A stretch of 64,000 nt of DNA from Lichtheimia corymbifera B2541 (taxonomy: Eukaryota; Mucoromycota; Mucoromycetes; Mucorales; Lichtheimiaceae). The DNA lies in the NCBI GenBank assembly GCA_000697475.1, contig JNEU01000535.1:1-64000 (forward strand). The letters run 5' to 3'. Both the position numbers and the translations under genes were made by a program. The notes below the pieces were generated by a model. It made no database searches, had not been told where the DNA came from, and saw nothing but the letters and a program-made list of their open reading frames with translations. Positions 36,985 to 47,962 of this stretch are shown piece after piece (positions within the stretch are counted from its first letter, which is position 1; the number at the start of each line of letters is the position of its first letter).

Positions 36985-37180
36985 AAGCTACTACTCTTAC
37001 AATCATATACAACACACCCACAACACACTCACAACACACGCTCACCCACCACCATACATACATACATCCATTGTATTCATTGCATCAATCTAATAATCGC
37101 ACCTACGCACAGCATACCCCCTTTCCTATCCAAATCACTCTTGTCTGCTTTTGCTATTTATTTCAACAATGATCCATTCT

Positions 37181-38156
37181 CTAATACGGCTTGAACCTCC
37201 TAGCTTCCTTTTGTTTGGCAATCTTTTGCTTGTCTTCTTCAAAGCGTTTCCTCAATTCGCTCAATTCTATCACAATCATGATGCATTAGTTCCGTACCAC
37301 ATATGAGCACCCCTCACATCCTAACTTACCATTTTGCTTCTTTTCTCGTACTTGGAATCGGTAAAAGTCAAGGAATTCTTTTGGTTTCTTGACTACAATC
37401 TCAGGTGTATCTGCCACCAATTTCTTCTTGGGCCGTGTCACCACTGTAAAGCCATCCTCATCCATCTGGTTACGACGTTCCTCCTCCTCACGCTCTCTTT
37501 GATATTCTTCAGCCTTGAATTTGCTCATGAATGTATCGACTTGCTGCTGTAATAAGCTGGGATCGGGGCGAATCTTTTTGTAGTGCAACATGTATCCTAA
37601 GCAACCGAATAAGATAATGGTCTCTATGGTATCGCATGCCCATTCACTTACGTTTGTAACCCAAAGGTTGATCGGATGATTTGCCAGTCTTCCACCTTTT
37701 GATATCATCAGAGGGCATATCAAGCACCTTATCCACCTCCTCTTCACTTTGGAAAACAATATGCGCGCTAGCACCAGTATGCAAAAGATGTCGCCATTTG
37801 GCCTTGTCAGCTGCTTCCTTTTCAAGTTGTTGCTGTTTCAATTTCATGCGGGCAGCCTTCGTTTTTGGTTTGACAGGTGGCTCATACGCTGGATCGCCAG
37901 GGAACTGGACGTATACAATGGTGCCATAAGGTGTGAACAGATCTTGGAGTGAGGCTTCATTGGCATCGACAGGTAGATTGACAACAAATAAAGTGCGATC
38001 GGCTGCCTGGTGGAAAGAGTTGCGACTCTCGTGTTTGCGCATGTAGATATAATGTCGACAATTGTCGTCTACCAACACTGGAAGCACTTTGAATCCGAGG
38101 AAATCCTGTAATGCCGGGCTGTCGTGTTGCTTGCTGTTCTTTTTGTTCTTCACCAT
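37181..38156 (-). CDS. RRP7: Ribosomal RNA-processing protein 7
   Basis: Three exons (38156-37652, 37596-37330, 37266-37181) give 285 residues. It starts MVKNKKNSKQHDS. An RRM-like domain covers about 50-160 (RTLFVVNLPVDANEASLQDLF, GASAHIVFQSEEEVDKVL). The C-terminal part has the Rrp7 hallmark DFYRFQVREKK followed by LSELRKRFEEDKQKI and the end ARRFKPY. Rrp7 belongs to the UTP-C/CURI modules of the small-subunit processome in the nucleolus. The stop is 197 bp from the convergent G-alpha stop. Confidence 0.93.
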
Positions 38157-39451
38157 GGCGGTGTGTGTGTATGTGCGTCTGAGAGAAGTGTTGAAAGCTG
38201 CCTCGAAAAAACTTTCTGGATTAAGTGTCGGCAAATCAACTTATCACAGGCTGCAAAGAGACATCACACTCCTATCCAAGAATAGTCTTTGTTGGTGCTC
38301 ATGCATTATTAGTCTTTATTCACTAGTGTCTTTGTGATATTAGAACCTCATCCCACAATACATGTATGGTTATACTGTTAGCTTATATAACAATGAGCTC
38401 CTTCCAAATAAAATGCAATACAGTGATGACACGCATACCTCGTACCATTGCAAGCAAAAGAGAACTCCAACTTGTTCGTTGGTGATATAAGTGATAAAGA
38501 CGAGTAGTCATGAGGTTAGCAAGTCTTGGTATTATGGTTGCCCTGACAACCTGAGCTTGTATATGTATTGCAGTAAGGTTTTGTCAGAAGTGTCTAGAGT
38601 CAAAAGCAGTATCCATTCAATTTCTATCTATGTGTTACTGCTGAAGGGAGGTGAAGATCGTTTGGATGTGAGTCAGTATCTTTATTATGCGTGCCTTTCT
38701 ATACAGCCCCACTACCTCCAAGGTGGCTGGTCTTCAGGCTGCTTGCCATTGACATCCACCTTGAGCAAATACCAACAGCAATAACAAAGCAGATGACCTT
38801 CTTGGCGAAAACCTGGAAGAGTCAAATCAAAACAATTATCCATTTGAATCCTGATCACACGTCTCATTATTATTGCTCGCTTTAGGAGAAAAAGACTACA
38901 AGACTGGGTAACTATATATCGGTGGATTGTTGTAACCCACGATCTGCATTGTTAATGCACGAGGTATCAGGTGCGAGCATGCAGAGGTGGATATAGCCAC
39001 GTGAGGAAGACAGGTTGAAACCCAGACAGCGGGTTGCGCTGTTGTTTTTGCTAGAAGGCGACCCAACAATGCACCTCGCCATATGCTATTGCATGATCCA
39101 ATATCACGTGAATTGATGTTATAAAGCATAAGGATTTCTTGGTATTGGTTTGTCACGTGGAATGAAAACAGCATTACATTGTTGTCAAGGACTATGCATC
39201 CGGTATCCATGGAATGGGATTATAAATTTGAAATGGTTGAAAGAGCATACTAAGCTGATAAAGTGATGGCAACGATAGAGTTGCGAGGAAGTTTATTGAC
39301 AATGATAAAGGTTGAGTGGGTAAGATATACATGCAAACAATTGGGAGTAGGGATGCTGCTGACACACTTGATCAATGGGACCTTTGGATTTTGAAACAGC
39401 GGCATGTGATATACTTGCATCTTTTCTTTCTCTCTTTATTTTTCGGGGAAA
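38157..39451. other. Divergent promoter region, otherwise nothing recognised
   Basis: About 1.3 kb between the divergent RRP7 and J-protein genes. Only short frames without continuity. Confidence 0.4.
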
Positions 39452-40892
39452 ATGACCGTATACGCTTCGAGAAAACCAGAGCCCTATATCAAGGCTACCT
39501 GTGCAGAATGCCGCAATGCCCTGGAATTCCTTCCTGAATCCGGTCTCAAGAATCAAAAAGTCCAAGTCAAATGCTGGTCCTGCGACAAGATCTCTTCGTA
39601 CGAGCTAGATGCGTCAGGAAACGACATTAAAAAGAACAACGGCAAATCAGCTTCCCGATCATGGCAGAGGAAAGGAACAGGTAGGTTGGGAATATAGTGA
39701 GAAGGCTGTGTCTACGAGTATGGCCAAGTGGGTGGCGAGAAGGTTAATGGGTACGTATATCCTAAATGACACATTTCGCTGTAGATGAAAAGCCAGTATC
39801 AACCGAATACTATGATCTGCTCGGTGTATCCCCCTTGGCAACTCCTGAAGAGATCAAAAAGGCATATCGTAAGATGGCTATCAAGTATCATCCGGATAAG
39901 AATCGGGACGATCCGACTGCTGAGGATAAGGTATTTAGATCTCGCATTCATACCTTCAAGGTTAACTAATATGTGATCACAACTTTTAGTTCAAGAAAAT
40001 ATCCGAGGCATATCAAGTTCTTTCAGATCCCAAGTTGAGGAAAAAGTACAATGAATATGGTGAAGAGAAGCCTGAGAACGGATTTATGGATCCTGAGGAG
40101 TTCTTCCGTCAATCGTTTGGTGGCGAGAGATTTGTGGATATCATTGGCGAGATCTCTATTGGAAAGGATATGCGCGAGGCACTTGAAACAGCAGAGGATG
40201 AGGAAGAGAAGAATTTGACACCTGAGCAAAAGGCCGAACGGGATGCACAAAAAGAAAAGCAGGAGCAGGAGCGTGCTGAGGTCCGAGCAAAACGTGTGGA
40301 TTTCCTTGTTGGCAAGCTGATCAAGAAGCTCAACCTGTATACCGAAGATGATATGACGCCTAGTCGACAAGCTGCTTTCACCAACATTATTCAAATCGAA
40401 GCTGAGGATCTGAAATACGAGAATTATGGTGTGGAACTGCTACATGCGATCGGTGGAACCTATATCATGAAAGCCAACCAGTATCTTGGCAAGAACATTG
40501 CATTTGGATTGGGCGGCATGTTCCACACTGTGCGCGAAAAGGGGTACATTTTCTCTGAGACGGTTGGCACGCTACGCACTGCCCTTGATTTGCAATCAAG
40601 TTTCAGCGAACTTCAAAAGGAAGATTTATCGGAAGAGCAACGTTCCAAGCTTGAAGAAGCTGCAGCACAAAAAGGACTTGAGGCTATTTGGCGAGGATCC
40701 AAACTTGAGGTTGAAAGCGTGTTGCGTGATGTGTGTGACAAGGTGTTGAGTGATCCATCCGTTTCAAAGGAGGTGCGCAAGAACCGTGCTTACGCGCTTA
40801 AAATCATTGGTGGCGTGTATGTCAAGGTTCGCCCCGATGTTTCCCCAAGTGATATCCCCATAGAGAATCCATCATCATCATCTAACAACTAA
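39452..40892 (+). CDS. J-domain co-chaperone with DnaJ-X domain (Caj1/Djp1-like)
   Basis: Three exons (39452-39680, 39785-39930, 39990-40892) give 425 residues. Residues 80-150 are a J domain ([20 protein letters not shown], with HPD in [12 protein letters not shown]). Residues 200-390 match the DnaJ-X region of yeast Caj1/Djp1 ([50 protein letters not shown]). Djp1 helps peroxisomal and mitochondrial protein import; Caj1 is plasma-membrane linked. An extra N-terminal segment carries two CxxC pairs (Cys17/20 and Cys41/44), a likely zinc ribbon, which yeast relatives do not have as far as I recall. It ends in a Ser/Asn tail. Confidence 0.9.
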
Positions 40893-41059
40893 TCTAGTTG
40901 CCATGATCATCTCTCTCCCTCACTCTTACACACAAAGATCCCCCTTCCATTTCTATCTCTCATTTCATGTATAGTGTAATTAAACAAGTATAAGATAAGA
41001 ATTATCATCGTGTCAAACAATAATACATACGCACAACACGCAGGGAAGAAAGAAAAAGA
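40893..41059. other. 3' region of the J-protein gene
   Basis: Short convergent spacer; no gene. Confidence 0.4.
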
Positions 41060-41770
41060 AAAAATAAGGTTATTTTATTAGAGTGTGAAAGGGAACCGAT
41101 CATGTAGCACCAGCGGACAAGTTCTTGGATACGTGTATACTTTGATGACCTGGGACCCCAAGTGAGAGCCCGGGGTTTTGGGGCATAGTTAGGACAACAA
41201 AAAGTCGCCACCAGCCCCCGGCGACGATGGCAGGTAACTCGCTGTAATATATAAAGTGTGGTTAGTAATAGAGCATAGAGACAATGGATTTGACAGCAGT
41301 AAAATCTGGGTAATCATGTGCATAGATACTTGCCTACCATCGCCGTAGGAGGATTTGGATTGCACATACGACACGAGTGTGCATGCAACATGTCTTAGAC
41401 ACGCGCATATGTTGCCCACATAATGTCTAAGGGGGACATAGCCCTCGCCAAAGACGACGAGACAAAAAGACAACGACCGCCAAAGCAGTCGAAGCGGCGA
41501 GGGGAGACGACCAGCATCTGCTGGTGCTGCTGTCGTCGGCTACGACAAAGACCTAATAATAATAATACAAGTTAGAAGAGAAGAGAATGGTATTGAAAAG
41601 GATGTGTGTGTAGTACTTACGCCCAAAGAAAGGAGAATGGGCAGCCCAAAGGGCAAATCTTATGAGAAAGGAGCGTAGAAAAAGGCCGTGGTCAGGATAG
41701 CATCTGCTGACGTAAATGGTAAAAGGAAAGCAATGAAAGCGAGAAAAGCATGTTTGAATGGCTCGCAAAC
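41060..41770 (-). ncRNA. Spliced transcript candidate without a good reading frame
   Basis: Two minus-strand introns look canonical. Intron 1 (41620-41553, 68 nt) has GTAAGT, a TCTAACTT branch and TATTAG. Intron 2 (41337-41242, 96 nt) has GTAGGC, a TTACTAAC branch and TTACAG. The middle exon would be 215 nt. An AATAAAA signal follows near 41080. All three frames of the joined exons hit stops early; the longest ATG-started frame I found is about 40 codons. The third exon carries a GC-rich hairpin (41204-41225, GTCGCC paired with GGCGAC). It could be a long non-coding RNA, or a coding gene whose start I missed. It is divergent to KIN17. Confidence 0.45.
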
Positions 41771-41907
41771 CAAGTGGATGTTATAATAAGGAGGAGAGCT
41801 CACTGCGGAGCTTCGGCTTTATCTTCTTTTTGGTTGGTTGCCCTAACGATCGCTGTCTTTCTCTCTTTCTCTCTCCCTCTCTTTTTGTGTATTCACTTTT
41901 TTTCACT

Positions 41908-42754
41908 ATGGGAAAAACCGGTGGCTTCCTCACACCCAAAGCAATCGCCAATCGCATCAAGGCAAAGGGACTTCTCAAGCTCAAATTCTACTGTCAAGTC
42001 TGCGAAAAGCAATGTCGAGATGAGAACGGCTTCAAATGCCACACAATGTCTGAATCACACCAACGTCAAATGTTGCTCGTTGCCGAGAACCCTGGTCGAT
42101 TTGTACACAACTACTCTGATATGTTCAAAAAGGACTTTCTCAGTTTATTATCGAGAGCACATGGCACGAAACGAGTGTTTGCCAATCAGGTGTATCAAGA
42201 GTATATTGCCGATCGTAATCACATCCACATGAACGCTACTCGTTGGAACAGTCTCAGTGAATTCGTCAAGTATCTTGGTCGAGAAGGCATTTGTCATGTG
42301 GAGGAAGCCGAGAATGGCTGGTACATTACTTGGATTGATAATAGCCCAAAGGCATTGGCAAGACAGGTAAGGAAGGGATTTCCTTTTGTAGTTGAGATGT
42401 GTGGATGCTGATTGGTTTTTTATCATTCACTCTTAGGCTGCTATTCAAAAGATGGATCGACAGCAACGAGATGCTGAAGAACGGGATCAACAATTATTAC
42501 AAGAACAAGTGGAGAGAGCTGCCAAAGAAGCTGAGGAACGTGGTATTCAAGAGAAAAAGCCCACTGAGCTTCAACGAACCGAGGAAAATGGGGGCAAGAT
42601 CAAGCTCAACATGTCCTTCAAGCCTGCAACACTGAAACAGGATAGCACTGCTGGCACTGCACCTAAGCTTGGTGGAAACAAAATGCGGATGATGATGAAA
42701 GGCAGCGTCAAGAAACCAGAGACACCAAAGCACATGGCCGCAGCTCATCGTTAA
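41908..42754 (+). CDS. KIN17: DNA/RNA-binding protein Kin17 (Rts2) homologue
   Basis: Two exons (41908-42366, 42437-42754) give 258 residues. It begins MGKTGGFLTPKAIANRIKAKG as all Kin17 proteins do. A C2H2 zinc finger uses Cys29, Cys32, His45 and His51. The winged-helix part follows (GRFVHNYSDMFKKDFLSLL, VYQEYIADRNHIHMNATRW, LGREGICHVEE), then a charged helix and a Lys/Met-rich end. Kin17 binds curved DNA and RNA and associates with replication and the spliceosome. The C-terminal KOW/SH3-like modules of animal Kin17 (about 390 residues) are absent, as in yeast Rts2. A pyrimidine-rich leader precedes the chosen Met. Confidence 0.93.
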
Positions 42755-43001
42755 CATCTATCTATCTTTCACTTATTGTATTCCTTCTCTTTCATTGTTA
42801 ATCTCTTCACATACACATATGACCTTGCACACAACTTGTCCATAAACAGCATTCCCAAGTAAATAAACCTTTATTCCATTTACATCTAATATCTTGGTCG
42901 AGGGTAGCTGATCTTCATTTGGAACATTGCAAAATTGCATAAAGAAAAGGAGGGGCCTACAACTCAGCTGGAATCGACTGTCTTCTTTGTGTCATGTCCT
43001 C

Positions 43002-44271
43002 ATGTCCCACGATCTAAAGCGCAAATGGGAAGCTTGGAATTTAAAGAGATCAGTAAGTGCTGGAGACGAGTAAAGGGGAGTGCATGGAGGCCATAGCTGA
43101 TCAACCTACTTTATCCTTCTAGGAGAAGAATCTATTCGAGACGATCCACAAGTATTGTCATGCTCTCAATGTGGAAGCGAATGAGGATGATGCTTGTTGC
43201 CTATACCTTCGTTATCGCAAGGAGATCAAACGCTATCCAGATATGATTGCAGCAGGATTGGTGTATACGGTGATCCAGGATACACGACCAGACTTGACCA
43301 TCGTCGACGTTGCCAGCAAATTGATGATACCAGTATCAGACTTGAACAGAGGCGTACAACGTATCAAACGAATGGCGTTTGCAGCACGCGATCCAATGCT
43401 TTCCCAAGCTAGCAGCAACGATCAGATAATTCCTCATCGAGTCAACATCCTCATTGATCAATTGACACCCAAAGTGTATTCTATCATGTGGACTCCATCT
43501 CAACAAAACGACAATGATGATGATCCACCATTTATACCCGGCCACATACGTCAACGTTTCAAGCACTTGACCCAAGGAGTTGTTTCACTGGCAGATGCAA
43601 ACGGATTAACACATGGTCGACACTTGAAACTGCTATCGACTGCAGCCATGGCAATCGCAGCATGTGCTATGACAGGCTCAGCCTATTGCACCCTTCAACA
43701 ATACCAACAACTCGCTGATTATATTGGATGCAGCAGAACATGGCTTCAAAAAAGATACTGCGAACTTTTGACAATGTTATTTGAACGCGCGCAATTGCTG
43801 TTTGGACGTTACGCCTCAAGAAGACGTTCTTCAAAGCCAAAGTCCATTTCATTGGAGGTCCTGGAAGAGGTTATCAGCAACGATGACAATACAAGAACAT
43901 ATCTCAGCCGTATACAACAATCCAAGGGGATTAATGATGCGACTGCCCCTCCTTCCTTTAAAAAGAGCGAGCAAGCGAGGAAATATCAAGACCAGCTCAT
44001 CGAGGCAGCACGTGACCTTAAGCTGTATGGAAATACAATGGATCATGACACCATTAAACCAGAGATCAAATTGACTGCAATCCTCCTTGAACAAGGTGTC
44101 CCTGAAGATGAAATACGAACAATGAAACCCGGTGATCTGCCACTTCGCGTCTTGCAAATTCTCAAGCCAAAACCAGACCATGATTTGAACGACATCAATC
44201 TGAGTGACAAGGATCTGACTGAACAAGAAATGAATGAATACCTGGTAGATATCATTAGAAAGCAGTCGTAA
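43002..44271 (+). CDS. TFIIB/cyclin-fold-like protein, function uncertain
   Basis: Two exons (43002-43052, 43123-44271) give 399 residues, starting MSHDLKRKWEAWNLKRS. Residues 20-95 (FETIHKYCHALNVEA, YPDMIAAGLVYTVIQDTR, VASKLMIPVSDLNRGVQRI) and about 165-225 (LLSTAAMAIAACAMTGSAY, LADYIGCSRTWLQKRYCEL) each look like a five-helix cyclin fold, the pairing seen in TFIIB and Brf proteins. There is no N-terminal zinc ribbon. The C-terminal 130 residues are charged (LTAILLEQGVPEDEIRTM, DLTEQEMNEYLVDII). A role in transcription is inference from the fold only. An earlier ATG nine bases upstream leads to a quick stop. Confidence 0.75.
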
Positions 44272-44275
44272 ATAG

Positions 44276-44515
44276 TATTATGTATTATAAAAGATGCTTT
44301 GGTTGGCAGTGGAAAACTAGTGGATACAAACATAAGGCAGGGAGTCAAGGAAAGGTTGTTGCCATGGTGATATCATTACTTCATTGCCATGCTGCTCACC
44401 ACAATAACAATAACGACGAGGTCCACAACAATGACGATAGCGACAACGGCATAAATGAGCATGGGTTAACTTTCCCTTTCCCATATCTCTTTGAAATCTA
44501 AAAGGAAGCATGCAA
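44276..44515 (+). repeat. Dispersed repeat, short copy
   Basis: Right after the preceding stop codon, this 240 bp segment shares ordered blocks with 62851-63985: TGTATTATAAAA, TTGGTTG, GGTTGTTGCCATGG.GATATC, CCACAACAATGACGATA, and AAAAGGAAGC.TGCA. Both copies end with the same AAAAGGAAGC motif. It lacks the roughly 900 bp middle of the other copy. It may be a non-autonomous element or deletion derivative. Confidence 0.55.
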
Positions 44516-45130
44516 GATCCTATTCTTTTATATATGTGCCTTGGATGATTCTCATAATCATGGCGAGACGATGGATGAAGACGACCCTAAAGAAGCTATA
44601 AGCATTATTTAACCACACGGACTTGGTTATCTTAATCCTCTCTTCTTGTTGGTTAAGGATTATAGCTTAGATAGTGTAATACGTAAATATGGTTTTTACG
44701 TAGATGATCGGTCTTCTAAGATGCATATGTACACCTAGTCTGAGACAATAAAGAGAGGGTCGACCTTAAGAGAAAAGTAGTCCTCCATTGAGTTTCAGGG
44801 TGAGTGACTAATCAATATACATGTTCGTGGCATTGGATTTATACAAATTGGTTTATGCGTCCCGAACCATCCAAATGTGATTTGGGAACCATTACCTGTC
44901 ATACACATACCTTGCTCTTGATACATTGTATGTTGTTTATATATCATCCTGAAAACGACCAACATTCATATTGTGCCACAAAATGTCAAAGATGTATGCA
45001 TTTAGCCAACACGTGGCATTCCACCTTGCCTATAGTGCTCTCGGCACAATCAATTAGCAGTAACAGCTCCATCACGCTTATAATAATATAGGTAAAGCAT
45101 AAAGGTATCCGTATCTCAAAAGCTTACAAT
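44516..45130. other. Intergenic region, nothing recognised
   Basis: AT-rich, no coding pattern. Leads into the degenerate tandem array. Confidence 0.4.
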
Positions 45131-45139
45131 CAAGCCTGG

Positions 45140-46115
45140 GACTTTATGGGGAACGATATTGCTCGGCGTTGCCGAAAGCCCTTTGTGTGAAAATATGAAG
45201 GTCGAGGTGGACAATCTCAAGGTCATGGATCGTTCACCGTACTTACATCCCCGTCCATTCTCCACTTTGCACGCTACCCTTCAAAATTCTTATAATGGAA
45301 CATGCAGTTTTAAAATGAATGGAGTTGATCAGCATGTTGCAGGGAACCTTCTTACCAAGTTTCAAGTTCGAGATGAGGAATCCCAAGATTCTTCATTCTA
45401 TTTGACATTTCATGAATTTGGGCGGGTGCGGGATTTCCGTCCTTCATAGTCAATCACCCATTATACCCTCCAATTCAAGTTTCTTAAATGAAGCATGAGG
45501 TCTTTATGAGAAAGAAATTGATCAGCATGCCTGCGAGCACCTTGTGTGAAAGTTTCATTTTTGAGAAAGGGAATCTCGGGTCATGGGGCCGTCCAACCTA
45601 GATATATTCACGTCCGTTCATTGTCCGGCGCCCGCATTCAACATTTATATAATGAAGCATATGGTTTTTATTTGAATGGAGTTGATCAGCATGTCGAAGC
45701 CCACGGCCTGACCAAGTTTCACGATGGAGGTGGACAACGGCGGGGGGGTGCACTATACACCCTACTTGCGTTCCGTCGGTCCATTGTCTAGCCTATATTG
45801 GACCGCCCGGTTCATTGAAACATTATAATGAAGTATGCAGTTTTTAAATGAATGGAGTTGATCAGAATGACCCAGTGAACCTGCTTACCAAGTTTCATGT
45901 TCAAGGGAGGCAATCCCAAAGTAATTCATACTAAATGGCATTTCAATGAATCCGGACGGGGTACGGAATTTCGTCGGTCATAGTAAACCCCACATTACAT
46001 CCTCCCATTCAAGATCTTTGAATGAAGCATGGGTTCTTTATTAAGACAAAGTTGATCAGCATGGTGTAGTGCATATTGTGTGAAAGTTTGAGGTTCGAGA
46101 GAGGCAATCCCAATG
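45140..46115 (+). repeat. Degenerate tandem repeat array, about 175-195 bp unit
   Basis: The core TTGATCAGCATG recurs (once with one change) near 45325, 45518, 45682, 45858 and 46052, spacing 164-194 bp. Around it, two unit flavours appear. One reads TGAATGGAGTTGATCAG and is followed by ACCAAGTTTCA. The other has GTGTGAAAGTTT or GTGTGAAAATAT downstream, as also near 45185. An ATAATGAAGCATG-like block precedes each core. Frames across it are broken, so I take it as a decaying satellite or element remnant. Confidence 0.7.
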
Positions 46116-46349
46116 TTATGCATTAATTGCAGTGTGCATGGATATGTCTGACTGTGCCTGACCTATTTAATTTCCACCTCTTCCACTCCCCGCTTCTTCC
46201 CTCTTGCTCCTCCCATTCCCAACTGCTGCCTCATTCAAGTACAACTACTACCTGCGAACGATTGTCCTGCTTCAACCCATCATGCCATTACTACAACTGC
46301 TTTGATCCGACTGTCTTGGACTGAATGGCAACTTCATGGCGTGTGCACA

Positions 46350-46620
46350 GCCTACTACAACACACGCGTTTCTTGACAGTCCATCTTCTCTTGTACAATC
46401 CTCAACCACCATCAAACGTAACAGCATTCATTGCAGCAGTTGCTATTAGCGATGCCTTTACTACATTGTCTCAAACAGCGTTCACAGCCTTGTCACTCTA
46501 CTACAACACACGCTCTTGCACACTCCTCTGCCGCGACCAAACGTAGCAGCTGTTGCTATTATCAATGTCTTTTACTCCATTGTCTCAAGTCACTTGCAGC
46601 AACTTGCTTTGATACATACG
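46350..46620 (+). repeat. Degenerate two-copy direct repeat
   Basis: ACTACAACACACGC occurs at 46354 and 46500, each followed by related text (TGTACAATCC or TGCACACTCC, then CAAACGTA.CAGC, GTTGCTATTA, and CATTGTCTCAA). Spacing changes by indels. Pyrimidine-rich, no intact gene. Confidence 0.5.
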
Positions 46621-47962
46621 GGTTACAATGGATGGGGATGCCATATTAGCTATCAAGTACACCGCAATACAAGTAATCTTCATCTGGTTGGGCTGCGATG
46701 GGAGAAAATGACCAAGGAAGGATTGACCAGCAGCCGGGTGGAGAAGGGAACATGTCAGCAGTTATCACATGGCTGTCTTCAACCAACATGGTGGATTTGA
46801 TGGATGGATGCAATCAAATACAGTGATGGGATCGACCAAATGGATGATATCTTGGTGAAAGGTGCTTTACAGTCATCGACGCTATTGGAATACTCAGGTC
46901 AATGCATGCAGCAGCTATTTTACAATCATGGATGAAGGATGTTTATGACGGCAGCAATCAAGCATACAATGGCACAATTATCTCTGTCGACTCGATGTGA
47001 TACACCCGTAGCTCATCAATTTACAATGCTGCTCCCTTATCATACTTTCTCGATAAACAACATATACACTACAATTAAATTCAACATATTATCTAAACGA
47101 GCATCATGCCATCAGTTCATATACTTAAGTTGTGGATCACTGGGTGGTTTCTGGATTGAAAGGAGGGGGAATAGAAACTTGAAGTTTGGAAAACTAGATT
47201 GGATCATTTACATCATCGTATCGAGATGCTTTTGTTCTTTTGTCACAGGTCCTAGTTCATGTATTGATAGACGAAAGGCAGGAATGGTTCTAAAACGATC
47301 GCCTTGCAAGATATTAATTCGGGAGTGATAATTCCTAACATAGTGCTGGGAAGTTTAGAGGTACAGCCATCTTTATGTTTTGCATATGATGTATGCATGA
47401 TGCTATATCAAGAGTGGTCTTTTGTTCGTTGTCAGTCGCCTCACTCATGCTAGAGCCAAAGATGCAGACTGGCGTGTTTGTGTAACTAGCGGGTGGGCAG
47501 GATTTGCAGGGCTCACCCTATTGGTGGAGTGTGCATGATGTTTATTTTCCTTGTACACCTATAGTAAGGTCCGCCTATGATAGCCGGATCGAATTAACTT
47601 GAGTAATCAAGGGTGATGCTTGGGTGGATCATATGACGTAAAATGACACTTTTTATTATTTGATTTATTTGCATGAAGCATTACTGTTGGTATGATGATA
47701 ATGATAATGATGAGGGATTATGTTGTGTGGGTGGATGGGCATGTGAATGGTGTGTTTTGGTGCGAGAAAGTTTAACTTGGTGCTAGCAGTTCCCGCGGCT
47801 GTTGATCTTTTTGGCCGATACAGCACTCCTATTATTATATATATCCAAATCCTATATGTAATGTAAATATAGCATGTTTTATTGTGCTTTCCATAATGAT
47901 TGGTATGCAGTACAAACAATGAACATGTATCCTTTGGTATAATCAACGAAGCGTGGAATTTA
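46621..47962. other. Gene-poor region, nothing recognised
   Basis: About 1.3 kb of short, unconnected frames. Includes the 3' flank of ERG27. Confidence 0.4.

Noticed and set aside
41140..41225. U3-like snoRNA on the plus strand (TGATGA then ACCCC..GTGAGAG)
   Set aside because: Box A and box D are missing, and the minus strand has better transcript evidence.
45159..45791. Two frames sharing NGVDQHV in the tandem array
   Set aside because: Similarity comes from the DNA repeat itself; other units are broken by stops and frameshifts.
46127..46800. Ser/Thr/Cys-rich plus-strand frames as a gene
   Set aside because: Frames stop and restart within a degenerate direct repeat and no splice sites join them.
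44905..47960. Biosynthetic cluster or prophage-like island in the gene-poor stretch
   Set aside because: No enzymes or transfer genes; only decayed repeats.
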